64,000 nucleotides of DNA from Zeugodacus cucurbitae (GCF_028554725.1 NC_071670.1:29816001-29880000), one strand, 5' to 3'; positions 11,607-23,624 are shown, counted from the first letter of the stretch. Translations and numbers: made by a program. Notes: generated from the letters alone by a model not told the origin.

Positions 11607-13710
11607 TTCAATATTATTTAACGAAACAAATAGGAAACAGTTCGAACAGTTGGTGTATTTTATCCAAAACCATTCGGAAATTACACGAGAATCGTAGACA
11701 TTCGGAGAAAGTAAGCAATTGGTGGAGGTACATACTGCCAAGTACTTTAGAACGGCTTTGCAGCCGAATTAAATCGTTTCGGGCCACCACATACAAAGGA
11801 ATGGCAGATAAAAATATTTTAATTAATATACAGATATTCCAGTTATTTTTTAGGTGTCGAAATGGGCACATGTGTCCCATCCATACATCCGATTACACCG
11901 GGAATGCTATTTTATTGCTTATTCTTTATTATTTTAGCAGTATTTTGATTGCAGCAATGTGGTCACTTCTGCAAGAATCACTAACATAGTACTTATATTG
12001 TGGAATTCCGAAGTCAAGTCAAAGAATCGTAGCGCTGCGCAAAGCTTCAGAAGTGGATGGACAAAGTTTACCGGTTGATGGATTGAAAAAGCGGCCAACA
12101 AGTATATAATTGCTTTGTTTGATATAAAGAAATATCTTTTAAATCTATTTGAAGATATACAAAATGTAGTAAACATAACAAAAAACAACATTTTAATCTT
12201 TAACTTACTTGATTCACAAAAGGAATATTCTTTATATTGTAATTCAAATAAATTATGTTTGTTCACGTATTTATGTTTCTAAATGCACAAATTGTCACTC
12301 ACTTTTAAACAATGCGGCCAAGTACTTTAGAAAAAAATGCCAAAAATGTAAAATCAGGGCTGTTAGCTGGGTATTCTAGGATACTGAGACAAAAAGTCTA
12401 TCGTAAAATGAAATATTGTTGCAGTAGCCAGGGGAACCACACTGCCGACTATTCTCCAGTAGCCTTACACAATTGGTGTTTTAAAAATTTGCCAAAAAAC
12501 CATTAAATTAATTATAAGGCAAACAAATATTTTCTCTCAAAGGTTAACGATGAGTTCAATCATATTCTGAGTATGAGAACAATTAAGAAAAATATTTTAG
12601 ATATATATTTTTAAAAGCCATCACACACAAAAAATCACCACTTTTAACAATGTGACACTAGAAAGCATTTTGCTTTTTAGGGATAACCACATGAAATGGT
12701 TAAAGTCAAAGTTGGGAGATACCTCATTGTATATTATATTATTTTAGATCCGATGTCTTAATATTTCTGAGTATACTATTATCACTGAGAAGGATTTTTT
12801 TTATTTCAAAGCATTATCTATAAGCTCAAATAAATCAAAGTAATGAAACAAATTATATATCAGTATAAAGATAAAGTAGTGTCTCAAAAATATGTACTTT
12901 CTTATTTGAATAGATATACATCTTTTTAAACTACTTCCCATATACCACAATTTTGAATTCCATCTGATTCGTTCACTCTACTATATGAAGATATCGATTT
13001 TATAAACAAATAAATTAAATAATGTTATACTACGAATTATATTTCTATAGCGAGAAATTTATATTTTACCAAATTTCAAATCTGCTTTACTATCTAGATA
13101 CCATCTACATTGCCAATGCCATGTTAAAACAGTAATGCTCTAAATGCAGCTAAATTTGGTAATAAATGGGGCCACGGGGCGTATGCGCAACATTGTGCAT
13201 TTCATTTGTTATGAAAAAGTCATATTGTAAAATGGTCAAATATTATTATAAATTTAGTTAATACCTAACGAATATAGAAAATAAATGCATGTAGGCGTTC
13301 AATACATGATTTTAGCCTTTTGTATTTTATTAGTTGACAACCACAATGTAAATGGGCACTTTGAATATTTAACATTTGTGTCACGACAATCGCAGGATTT
13401 ATAGTAATAATTTATTTTCTTAAATTAACAATGGTAGTTTGTTCAATGGCGAAAATAGTTTTTAGCAAAAATAAAATATTTAAATTTTTTAATTGGGGCG
13501 TTTGATTTATGTACGCAGACAAAGAAGCAGTTCAAACCGCTATATCATAAAAGATTCATGGCAATACATAATCTCACTGAATGCATTTAACTGTGATATA
13601 ATATGCTGAAAATTAAACTAAATTTTATATTTGTGATGCACTTATATTAAAATCTTTAGCAAATTTCACGATAATTCACGGCTGAATCAAACAGAGCTAG
13701 CAGTGTATTT
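11607..13710. other. Spacer, nothing recognised
   Basis: AT-rich DNA with scattered short frames on both strands and no transposon domain I can identify. Confidence 0.45.
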
Positions 13711-14912
13711 TTATACTCGCTCAACAAAGTTGCTAACAGAGTACGAGTATAATAGTTTTGTTCACATAACGGTTGTTTGTAACACCTAAACCTAAAAGAG
13801 TTAGATATACAGTCATATACATATACCAAAGTGATCAGGGTGACGAGACGAGTTGAAATCCGGATGTCGGTCCGTCCGTCCGTCTGTCCGTCTGTGCCAG
13901 CGATCCCTTGAGTAAAAGTGGAGATATCTTAATGAAACTTGCAAAACATAAGCCAGAAATAAAGCTATTAAAGTAAAATTTGGCACAAGGGATCGTACTA
14001 GGAATGGGCATATTAGGATGCAATTTTTTTGGGGGAGTGTGCGTGACCACGAACCCAGAATGTTTTTTGTATACCATGAAAATAGTTGAAATCGGATAAT
14101 AATCACGCCCACCACCAATAAAAAGGTTAGGTTGAAAATTACTAAAAGTGAGTTAACTCACTAACGAAAAACATCAGAAACATTAAATTTTACAGAAGAA
14201 ATAGCAGAAGGAAGCTGCACTCAGATTTTTTACAAAATGGAAAAGGGCGTGGCAGCGCCCACTTATGGGTCAAAAACCATATCTCAAGAACTACTCGACC
14301 GATTTCAATGAAATTCGGTATATAACACTTTGATGACACCGATGAAAAATGGGAGAAATCGGTTTGCAAGCATGCCTACTTCCGATATAACTCAATTTTG
14401 AATTCCATCTGATTCGTTCACTTTATAATATATACATAAGGAACCAATAAAGATAGAAGAATAAAACTTTACACAAATAATTTGTAAGATCTGTGGCATC
14501 ACTCAGTACTGAAAATATCGGTAAATCTCTCAGATATTTACTGTAATTCAGAGGAAATCTTTTTCTTCTAATAGTGTCCCTATATCAAAAATGGTTAAAT
14601 CAAAACTTCCCCCAGCTCCCGTATACCTAATTATAGGTTGTTCAAAAATACGATGGGCTTTACTCCGTATATATCTGTTATTATGTGAAATATCTGAGCC
14701 AAATTAAGTGAAATTAGTGAAATTGGTCAGGAATTACCTTAGCCCTCATAAAACTTGTATGATGACTAAATATATTATTAAATCGTAATTCTATTGGACT
14801 TCATACCGAATTTATGGGTAAATTTGTTTGTTATCTTAATAAAATTTCTTCAATAAATTGCGAGAGTATAAAATGTTCGGCTGCACCCGAACTTAGCCTT
14901 TCCTTACTTGTT
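13711..14912 (-). mobile_element. GTCY element, full-length copy (mini-me/DINE-1-like, non-autonomous)
   Basis: A complete copy of about 1.2 kb. The left end is TTATACTCGC followed by a small hairpin (CAACAAAGTTG). Then come TTTTGTTCACATAACGGTTG, a TATA-rich stretch, TGATCA, and a GTCY array (GTCCGTCCGTCCGTCTGTCC) near 13870. The right end is TTGCGAGAGTATAA followed by AACTTAGCCTTTCCTTACTTGTT. The two ends thus carry inverted TTATACTCTCGCAA-type repeats. No protein is encoded. A GTCY microsatellite, a TGATCA/TATATA core, subterminal inverted repeats and an end hairpin together are, from memory, the hallmark of Drosophila mini-me/DINE-1 elements, now viewed as Helentron-associated rolling-circle elements. 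The family name is an inference; the repeat itself is directly visible many times in this window. Confidence 0.85.
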
Positions 14913-15155
14913 TTTCTCAATTTTTATTCAATCTTTGCATATTTTTTTTCATGTTTGATATTTTTGTTAGATGTTAGTAAGTAGTTTTTAAAGAAACAAA
15001 AACATATATCATGCTAAAAGAAAAAGTAAAAAAATTAATAAAACTTCATTTTATACCATTGAAAATATCTATTTGTGCAAAATTCAAATCTTTAGTTAAA
15101 AATTAACTTTTAAATAGGTAAACAATTTGAATGGAATGTTTTCGATTTATTAATA
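14913..15155. other. Short AT-rich spacer left of the mariner element
   Basis: No feature seen. The 3' remnant of the Tc1-like element at 15868-16872 would be expected here if the mariner inserted into it, but nothing diagnostic remains. Confidence 0.4.
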
Positions 15156-15865
15156 CAAGGGCTGATAATGCTATATATATTTCTGGCCTATTCGACACTA
15201 AGTGTTGCCAGGTGCAATCTGACATTTCCATTGGAAAGTTTGACATTTTTTAGCATAACATCACTCAGAACGTTTTGTCATTTAATCGTGAATTGTTTTA
15301 TTTACAGGGAATTAAAAAAATGGAATTAACTCGTGAACATTTTCGTGCGATCATTTTTCACAATTTTCGACGTGGATTATCGCGACAAGAGTGCATCGAT
15401 GAGCTAAAATCTTTGTATGTCTATGAAGCACCATCCTATAGCACTGTGAAAAACTGGTACAACGAATTCAATCGTGGCCGACGCTCGCTCAAAGACGAAT
15501 TCCATGAAGGTCGTCCAAAAACAGCCGTTGTGCCAGAAAACATCGATGCCGTACGTGAACTGATAATGCAAGACCGTCATGTAACATACCTTCAGATAGA
15601 GGCATGCCTATGCATTTCTCCCACCAGCATACATTCGATATTGCATGAACACCTGGCCGTAAAAAAGGTTTGTTCTCGTTGGATCCCGCACAATTTGACA
15701 ATCGCTCAAAAAAAGGCTCAAAGAACGTGCTTCGAAAATTGGTTTGAGCGCAAGCAAAAGTGTTTAAATCTTGATGGAGAATATTTTGAAAAACAATAAA
15801 ACCATTTTCGCTGATAAATATTCCTATTTCCATTATTAGGCCAGAAATATATATAGCAGCCCTCG
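15156..15865 (+). mobile_element. Internally deleted mariner element with intact TIRs and TA target duplication
   Basis: About 710 bp bounded by TA (15154-15155 and 15866-15867). The termini are inverted: the left reads CAAGGGCTG...CTATATATATTTCTGGCCTA and the right, on the opposite strand, CGAGGGCTGCTATATATATT TCTGGCCTA. The left TIR carries a 6-base insertion (ATAATG). Full mariners are about 1.3 kb, so roughly half is missing, namely the catalytic core. Such deletion derivatives can be mobilised only in trans. Confidence 0.9.
15320..15799 (+). pseudogene. Mariner transposase, N-terminal DNA-binding half fused to extreme C-terminus
   Basis: ATG at 15320 opens 159 codons. Residues 1-110 form the paired helix-turn-helix DNA-binding region of mariner transposases: LTREHFRAIIFHNFRRGLS, then SYSTVKNWYNEFNRGRRSL and DEFHEGRPKTAV, then the second HTH (VTYLQIEACLCISPTSIHSI) and VCSRWIPHNLT. 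After IAQKKAQR the protein jumps to a mariner-type C-terminus (LDGEYFEKQ). Family members are about 345 residues, and the D,D34D catalytic segment is absent. The remaining frame is open, so a DNA-binding-only protein could in principle be made and would be expected to compete with active transposase. That is inference; no promoter was identified. A frame open upstream to 15275 lacks ATG. Confidence 0.85.
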
Positions 15866-15867
15866 TA

Positions 15868-16872
15868 TGAAGTTGGGGCCCCCGTTCCTGTTTTTCAAAA
15901 GTTTTAGCCCATTTGTCATAGAATTGGCCAACTTTTACGGCACTGAAACGTTTATCTTCAGCCATTCCTCTTCAATGGCTTGTTTTAGTTGTAATACTGC
16001 TTTGTTCAGCTAAAAATGTTGCGGAAAGTATGTCCCATAAATCCTCTATTGAATTCAAATGTGGACTTAATGACGGACACCGAAGTTAGTGAATATTTCG
16101 CGTCTCAAAAAGGCGATATGGATAAGCGCATTATCCGCCTGAAACACCCAGTTGTCGCCATGATATGCCTCAGCAAACGAGATAAATTCACTGTCTAGCA
16201 ATTCCATATACATATATTTTGCTTTCTTACTATTCGGGACAAGGCAAATGTGAGACTTCTCTTTGGCGCTAAGAGCAGCCCACAGCATTACAGTTCCACC
16301 GCCTTGTTTGCGCATATAGTAAGTATGGCGAGGGTGCCGTAGATCCCTAGAATACTCATGATTCGTCTAAATGTATCCTCATCACTAAATATCTAATTTT
16401 TGAACTCTACTTCTTACAATTTTTATTTTTCGAAAAAGGATGCATGCGTTTTTGAGGAGATTATAAACGCGGGCTTAGACACTTTATATTTATATTTAAG
16501 ATTTAAGTCTTCTTTCAAAATTTGTTGTAGACGTTCTCTTGGCACTTATAGACCAAATTCCGCTTTAATTTGAAGCAACTCATCATGTCCTGAATTGCCA
16601 ACTTGCGAATAATCCATTTGGTACGTTCATTTATCGTTTTGGTCCAGTACGCTTATGTTTTTTGTATTCCTCGGGGTTTCTAAAAAGTTTCGTATGGTTT
16701 TCCGATGCCACATTACTTCAGCAGTATTTACATAATTTTTTAAACCATCTTTGTTCATAATCTCAGTCTTGTTCTGTTCCTCAGACGAAATTCGGTTCCA
16801 AGTCACATTTTTAACAAAATGAAAGTTAATTTTTTTTATATGTATATCTATGTATATGGAATTACTTTTCAA
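15868..16872 (-). pseudogene. Tc1-like transposase, degenerate
   Basis: Read right to left, the pieces of a Tc1-family transposase follow in order. An N-terminal HTH lies at 16800-16640 (KTIRNFLETPRNTK, compare the SRxxIRNFL helix of the family). The central catalytic segment lies at 16315-16067 (QGGGTVMLWAALSA, DNWVFQADNALIHIA with the second catalytic Asp). SPHLNSIEDLWDIL contains the catalytic Glu position at about 16045, and a C-terminal AIEEEWLKI...LANSM...NGGP block lies at about 15990-15870. At least one stop and several frameshifts break it. The mariner at 15156 abuts its C-terminal end at a TA and may have inserted into the 3' part of this element. Confidence 0.8.
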
Positions 16873-17049
16873 TTATTGCTTACATCCTCGTTAGTTTGTT
16901 TTATAATTCCAATAATCGAGATTTTGACATCGTGACAGCAAGAAAACAAAAAAATCATTTCGCGCATATACCTATTTTCTATGATCTGCATAGGGAACTA
17001 ATACTAACTCCACTACGAGCAAGGTGTTGTTGTAAATTTTTTGTGCGGC
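16873..17049. other. Spacer between Tc1-like relic and RTE fragment
   Basis: No feature seen. A plus-strand frame passes through but is not homologous to the LINE until about 17050. Confidence 0.4.
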
Positions 17050-17912
17050 AAACAGAAATAATACGAGCTGAAGAGCTAAATAGAGAAGGTACAATCTTCT
17101 ATAAGAGTGTACAGCTACTGGCGTACGCCGATGATATCGATATCATTGGAAACAACACCCGCGCCGTTTGTTCTGCTTTTTCCCGACTGGATAAGGAAGC
17201 GAAGCATATGGGTCTGACGAAATATCTCCTGTCATCAAACAAACAGTGAGCGCATTCGCGTCTTGGCTCCCACGTCACTGTTGACAGTCATAACTTTGAA
17301 GTTGTAGATAATTTCATCTACCTGGGAGCCAGCATTAACAGCAATAACAATGTCAGCCTGGAAATCCAACGCAGGATCACCCTTGCCAACAGGTGCTACT
17401 ATGGACTAAGTAGGCAATTGAAAAGTAAAGTCCTCTCTCGACGAACAAAAACCAAACTCTACAAGTCTCTCATCATTCCCGTCCTACTTTACGGTGCAGA
17501 AGCGTGGACGATGTCAACATCCGATGAGACGGCACTAGGAGTTTTCGAGAGAAAGGTTTTGCGGAGGATTTATAGTCCCTTAAACATTGGCAACTGCGAA
17601 TACCGCAGACGATGGAACGATGAGTTGTATGTGTTATTCGACGACATTGACATAGTCCAGCGAATAAAAAAACAGTGGCTACGTTGGCTAGGTCATGTTG
17701 GTCTCTGAAAGTATTCGATGCCAGTACCCGCTGGTGGAAGCCGAGGAAGAGGGAGACCTCCACTCCGATGGAAGGACCAGGTGGAAAGGGACCTGGCTTC
17801 GCTTGGTATAACCAATTGGCGCCAAACTGCCAGAAGGAGGGATACGTGGGGCGCTGTTTTGGACTCGGCTATAACCGCGTAAGCGGTTTCTATGTCAGTC
17901 AAGAAGAAGAAG
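17050..17912 (+). pseudogene. RTE-like LINE, 3' fragment
   Basis: Starts at the conserved EIIRAEELNREGTIFYKSV block, includes the catalytic YADD (LLAYADDIDIIG, about 17120), and continues to the C-terminal WLRWLGHV region. A deletion removes the VVNED residues before KTKYLL, a TGA at about 17247 replaces the Ser after SSNKQ, and there are further frameshifts before 17700. The 3' tail is CAGTCAAGAAGAAGAAG, a GAA-type tail that differs from the TA-type tail of the copies at 10789 and 61301, suggesting two subfamilies. Confidence 0.88.
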
Positions 17913-19470
17913 CAGAAAGCATTAATAAACATAACTGCATACATAGAATTGAGCTATTGCATTACAAACAAAAATATATTTGCACAATTATCTATTTTTC
18001 TGAGGTACATACAATAAATACCTTTGTAAAATTAATATAATTTGAAATTTTCAATCTTCCGGTTGTCTTCTTAAATTAATTTTTATTAAAAACTCATTAG
18101 CAACATGGATACCGCCTTAAACTGGTAGAATCCTCCACTTCACGCAGGAGAGAACAATGATATATACGCTGGTATACGGGTATATTGATATATACACATG
18201 TCATTTATAGGGGAGGTAATTAACATTTTATCGCTGCTAATCGATGTGTCACACGCATTATTGCACATTTTTAAATTAATGTGCACAAAAAGGGCAACAG
18301 AAGCAAATAAGTATGGACATTTTCAAATGTTTGTGCAATCACTATTTGCATGCGTGAGTGCAAGTAGAAATGGCGGCGTTAAATGCGGAATGCAGCACGG
18401 AATAAGGGCGAGTGCCACAAGAATAACAACAGCAACAGTGAAGTTATACATATATAATACATAAGCAGATACATATCTGTGTTTAAGAGTAAACACACAT
18501 ATACCTTCGGGCACTCAACGGCTCGGTTGAAGTGCAGTAGCGTTGCTGCTATGAGTTCACTTGCCACACACTTGAGGCAAGCAAGTGCATCCACAAGTAC
18601 ACATACTACCAGGTACATCAGCTGCACATTTGGTACATATTCGTATTTGCGCTTCAAGTATTAGCTCGCTCGCACATCGCAACGCTGTGGGCATAATCAT
18701 TTATTTTTGCGCTGAAACTTCTGCTCTTCAATGCAGGGCGACTAAAGTTTTTAATTTGCGCGCATGTTTAAGGACTTTTGAGAAGAGATGAACTGTTAAT
18801 GCGTTTCATTTTGTTTAAAGTGAATTACACAGGTAATGCCGAACTACGAGTATGCAATCAACAACTCATTTGAACCAAATAAATGTTGGATTGTTGTTGG
18901 ATTTAGAAAGTATTCTTACAACCGCTCTGAAAGAAAACAAAACTTATAGCGTCTGTTAACTTGTTTCGTCCATTGTTTATTTTTCGGAAAATATTGCCCA
19001 GATCAAAACAAGTTTTTGGACGTACACATTAATTATTTTTTGGCAATATAACTACGCATTTAGCAACACCTTTTCAAAATTATCAAAACTCGTCAATGCT
19101 TTATAATTGTCCCCATGCATCAACTATTCTTTTTACTTGTCGAATTTTCGCACGATCTCCAGCCCTTTTTACTTTGGTCAGAACACAAGATAATAGTATT
19201 TTTGATGCAAGCGAGAAATCGTTCGTACAAAATTATATAGAAGAGATAGAGGTGTCTAGATATTCAAGTTTGAGAAAATTCAACTTCTCTGCGTATTTAT
19301 TCCAGTGTCAGAATTTAATTTTTTAGCGCGAAAGCTGTGGGGTTTTTCTCATAATAATATGTTTTCTATACATCTGTCATAGTTTGAAGTGTCGTGGTTG
19401 TATGTAATGTCCGATAGATTTAATTATTCAGTAGTATAAAAAAATGCTGCGGTATTCGAGTTAATATTTA
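17913..19470. other. Spacer with a GC-richer island at 18.3-18.8 kb
   Basis: Not transposon-derived as far as I can see. The segment around 18300-18800 is noticeably less AT-rich and has short frames on both strands, none with recognisable features. It could be an unannotated UTR, a regulatory element or a non-coding RNA exon; nothing decides this. Confidence 0.35.
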
Positions 19471-19765
19471 ACGATGGAACGATGAGCTCTACGATTTATA
19501 CGACGACATTGACATAGCTCGGCAAATAAAAAGACATCGGCTTCGCTGGCTGGGTCATGTCGAATGGATGAAAATGCTACAGCTCTGAAAGTCTTCGATG
19601 CAGTACCCGCTGGTGGAAGCCGAGGAAGAGGGAGACCTCCACTCCGATGTAAGGACCAGGTAGAGAAGGACCTGGCTTCACTTGGTGTTACCAATTGGCG
19701 CCAAACTGTGGACTCGGCTATAACCTCGTAAGCGGTGTCTACGCCAGTCAACAAGAAGAAGACAA
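19471..19765 (+). pseudogene. RTE-like LINE, short 3'-terminal fragment
   Basis: Corresponds to the last ~90 codons of the LINE ORF (NDELYDLYDDIDIA, LRWLGHV, FDAVPAGGSRGRGRPPL, LGVTNWRQT) with a missing base after GGGTCATG and a deletion near the end. The tail is CTACGCCAGTCAACAAGAAGAAG, i.e. the GAA subfamily. Confidence 0.85.
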
Positions 19766-20383
19766 TATAATGCTTCCACAATTATTTTGGACAATGTATA
19801 TGATTTATTTTCCATTAGCTTATACTTCACATCTTGTTTCCCACATCTAATCGAGTTACTACAAAATTAAAATTTGGTACACTTTTTGAAAAGTCATAAT
19901 ATGTTAAGAATTAAGAAAAGTGAGGTGACCAATTAAAATTGTTATTCCTATATTTGTTTTTATTTTCTTTTACAAGTCTAATGAATATAAAATAACTTCA
20001 GCAAGTAAATAGTTTAAGACTTAAATTTTTGAATGCAAGTTTAAAGTCACAATGGTCTATCTCGCAAAACATATTTCCGCAGCGTATCCGCGTCAGCGCA
20101 ATGGCGTGCCGACTGCTGTTGGTTGTTGTCGCCATGAGACAATGGAAAGAATGCGAAAATGTGTAACGTAATGCAAGTGTAGATACACCTCACGCATGCA
20201 AGGATTCGTTAGATATGCTTACGTACACATCTAGTACGTACGCTAAGGGCCAGATAAAGATAAGCATTACAATCACAATTGATTTTTGTATAAAACAGTA
20301 CTGCATCTAGCAGTTGAAAGTATATGAAACCAAACATTAGAAATAATAGGAAAATAATATTTCGATATTATGGTACGGTTGAA
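19766..20383. other. Spacer
   Basis: Mostly AT-rich. A GC-richer patch at 20040-20170 has two overlapping short frames but no further support. Confidence 0.4.
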
Positions 20384-20500
20384 CTTCCATAGCTCAAACT
20401 TCTATAACCCGAAGTTCTCCATAACTGGAAAACTTGAATTGGTAATAAAAGTCCAATTTCATACAAATTGCCAAATTATCCTCGACAAATCATTTTGCAG
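20384..20500 (+). mobile_element. Terminal piece of a Tigger/pogo-like MITE
   Basis: GGTTGAACTTCCATAGCTC, GAAGTTCTCCATAACTGG and CTTGAATTGG...TTTCATACAAATTG correspond, in the same order and opposite orientation, to the right end of the element at 42344-42787. The family resemblance to pogo/Tigger-type termini (CAGTTGAACTTCC) is from memory. The opposite end of this copy was not found. Confidence 0.5.
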
Positions 20501-21559
20501 ACTTTTAGATTTTGCCTGTATTGTCCAATAGCTTAATTCTTTTCCCTTTGCAATACTTGTACTTGATACAATTTTGTTCTAATAATTCTCCTAGATTTGT
20601 CAAACGTTAGCGAGTAGCACCATAAACACACTAGACTTACAGCCTTTGTGGAGCATTCTTTTATTATTTTTTATTTCGCGTGAAAAAATTAAGTAACGGT
20701 AATGACACTTTAATAAGATATCCTCATACTATCGAAGTAAAACTTGGCGAACTTTGTTCAAGTTTCCATTGCCAAGTGTCCAAAATTTTGAAACGGTGAA
20801 TCGAAGACGACTAATGCTTCAACTGCGGGCATTACTTTCTAAAATATAAATATTTTTATATGAGATAACAAAGATTTTGAAATGTCTATTGAAAGTTATT
20901 TAAAATCAAGCAACCTTCACCTGATCACTAGTGTATAAATGTACCGTTATGCAAATGTATCTCGCTATATTGGGAACTCACTGATTGTTCGAACCCAAAT
21001 GCATGGCGAATATTTGTGCATTGTAGAACTATTTCGTTACATTTACACTATGAAATACATAAATAACCATGCAGTGAATTCAAAACGTATATACTCGTAT
21101 TTACCTACACGTATGTACTTATATGCCGTAACTGTAACTGTACAAAGTATTCGACGTGTTTTGTTTTAAGTGAACAATGGACTCAGCCGTCTCGAGCAAA
21201 AGTAATTTGCGCCAAAGCTCTTTTCCTACTCTAATTGTTGGTGTTGAAGAAAATGGAATACTCTTGTCGTCATCACTGTATGCATAAACACAAATTGTCC
21301 ACACTCATACATCATACATTGTTCCTACATACATACATAGCGCACGCAACTGTTTTTCTTATGAATTTCTCAGGTTATACAGCATACACTCGTGTACAAA
21401 TGTATGTCGCTCATTGGAGTGTAGGTTTTGTATCGACCCTGCGAGGAAAAGCTAAACTAGACGGAGAATCGTTCGTTATTTGAATAATTCGGAAATCCTC
21501 GTAAAAATGTTAGTTTGAGTTGGTAACCCTGTCTCGAAGTTATGAATTTGCAATAATAC
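20501..21559. other. Spacer, nothing recognised
   Basis: AT-rich. It contains the 18-base word shared with 4885-4902 (here 20798-20815). No coding feature. Confidence 0.4.
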
Positions 21560-22660
21560 CAACTTTTTACCATTTGCGGCGGCGGCGAAATCGGCACTAA
21601 GGCTGAGGGAATCGTCGCTACTGCAAAACTGCAATAGGGGACATTCCAGTATACTCGGCAAGTTCCCATTTCTATCGAATAGTACGGACTTTCGAAATCC
21701 TATAGAAATGAATCTAAACTCGGACCTACACATATCCTTTCCCTCTAGAGAGGAGTGGGAAATGCGAAAAGTGGACAAAGATTCAGAGATAAGTATCTAT
21801 ACAGACGGTTCAAAACTGGACAAACGAGTAGGAGGCGGGGTATTTTCAGATAAACTGGATACTAGAATCGCTTTCCGATTACCGTTTTGTCAAAAAGAGT
21901 GACTAAGCACATATTCATATTTTCGGCTTTAAAATCACTAAAGTCGCATAGAATATCATCGAAGATAGTGAAAGAGTGTTTGGATTTACTAATAGCAATG
22001 ACATCATATTTCACGATACACCTGCAATGGGTCCCGGGACATAGGACATTCCTTGAAACTGTGTAGCAGATAAATTAGCCAGATTGGGCACAACATTGCA
22101 GTTGGATGCTAATAAAGAGGGAATTTATATACCTCTGGCAACATGCAGATACCTAATAGATAAACATGCTGTTGATATGGCTGAATCACAATGGAAACAA
22201 TCAACGACTTGTTCCGTAAGTAGACAAACATGGCCTGAATGGAGTAAGAGCCGCACTTGTCGTTTAGTGAAATTTAAGAGGAATGACACAAGAACCCTTG
22301 TAGGGGTGTTAACGGGACACTATCTGATTGGTAGACACGCCAGCAGGCTGGGGTTACCTTGTAACGATTACTGCAGGAGCCTCCAGGAAGAAGAAGGGGA
22401 AGAAACGATTACATACCTTCTATGTGGATGTAAGTCTCTGTATAGGAAAAGAATTGCAACTATTGGACGCGGTTTTCTCGAGGATGTGGGTGAAGTTGCT
22501 CATATCAAATTGTGTGAACTTTTTCACTTTATTAAGACCACAGGGTGGTTCAAAGATGACTCTATAGTGTGAGGGATCACAGTCCCAGTGGTGTCACAAT
22601 GGGACTCCAAAAGGCCTAGGTGCGTCGTTTTGACAACCACATAACCTAACCTACCATTTC
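21560..22660 (+). pseudogene. RNase H-bearing LINE (I/Loa-type), 3' part
   Basis: Two blocks of one dead polyprotein. The first (about 21640-21900) reads SREEWEMRKVDKD and ISIYTDGSKLDKRVGGGVFS, the start of a retroelement RNase H domain with the catalytic Asp of YTDGS; a stop (QKE*) falls just before the second acidic residue would occur. The second (22084-22572) starts at ADKLARLGT, the end of RNase H, and continues through a C-terminal domain with GVLTGHYLIGRHASRLGL, NDYCRS, EETITYLLCGC and FIKTTGWF, a Cys/His-containing tail typical of I- and Loa-like LINEs of flies (from memory). The EN and RT domains are absent. Between the blocks, frameshifts and stops interrupt PGHxxxPGNCVAD. The copy ends near ACATAACCTAACCTACC. 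Confidence 0.8.
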
Positions 22661-23624
22661 CGGCGAAACGGTATCGGTACCCTAAAAGTATACTAACTAA
22701 ATTCGTAATCTTCATTAGACAAAAGAGCAGTTTATAAAAATAAAGCAGTAATAAATATATGTGGTGTTTTCTGAGAAGCAAGTTAGTTTTAGTAATTAAT
22801 CCAACGTTTAGGACTAGTTCTTTCCTGGAATTATTAAACTACCCGTAGTCTTGCTCCGCTTCTTTGAAAGGATAGCTGGTTACTCATGCGCTCCAGCGGT
22901 CTTCGCTGCAGGGTGCGTTAAATATTCTTAAAAAGTTGGTCTTCAAACCAAGCAAAGAGAATAATGTTACTTATGCTAATGAAGCTTTAGAGCGATGTAT
23001 GCATATTTTGAACAATGTTGTTGGCACTTCAATGGATCACATACATGTATTACTTCAATTTCAAGCGCACTTTTAGGCGTCAAAAGAAGTTATAATTTTT
23101 GCGTCATCAAATAGAGATTGCGTATGCATTAGTCACGTCAACTCAGGCATACGTCTACAATTGATAATTGCATTATGCTACACATGCAATTTAATATTGA
23201 TTAATTATTCATGCAAGTGGTAATTAAGTTACAAGGTGCTCAATCAATTTGAGGTTGCAGCATGCTAGTTGTAAAAGTAATTTAACAATAGCTTTTGTGC
23301 TAAAACTCAGTTGAATACTTGTTCATGCATTTACAGCCTGTTCAATCTCATGTGCGCTTGAGTGTTCTAACCAAAAGGCGGGAATATCAAGCGAAATGAG
23401 TATAAAAGGAGAAAACACTTAATAGAAAGCATGGACTACAAGAATTGTAATTTATATTAGCGACTTGAAATGGTGTTATATCACGTTTATTATATTTATA
23501 TATATTAATAATGTATATAAGAATTACCATTATTGGAACGTACATTTTTGGTGAAGGCCAAATTTAGTTTTTCTGAAGTTTTTCTTTAGTGATTTGAGGC
23601 ACTTTAAGTATCTTTCAAAATTAC
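22661..23624. other. Spacer with one unassigned open stretch at 22876-23096
   Basis: From about 22876 a plus-strand frame without ATG at its head stays open for about 73 codons (ALQRSSLQGALNILKKL, NEALERCMHILNNVV) and looks somewhat coding-like, but I recognise no family. The rest of the interval shows nothing. Confidence 0.3.

Noticed and set aside
13860..13900. GTCY tandem array as a CRISPR-like or satellite array
   Set aside because: Four-base microsatellite without spacers, recurring at the same position in each copy of a dispersed element.
20052..20171. Small ORFs of 39 and 21 codons in a GC-richer patch
   Set aside because: Two overlapping frames with no supporting promoter, splice site or compositional edge; the longer has Cys and His but no motif.
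23398..23412. TATA-box-like GAGTATAAAAGGAG
   Set aside because: No initiator at the right distance and no gene downstream before the GTCY and hAT relics.
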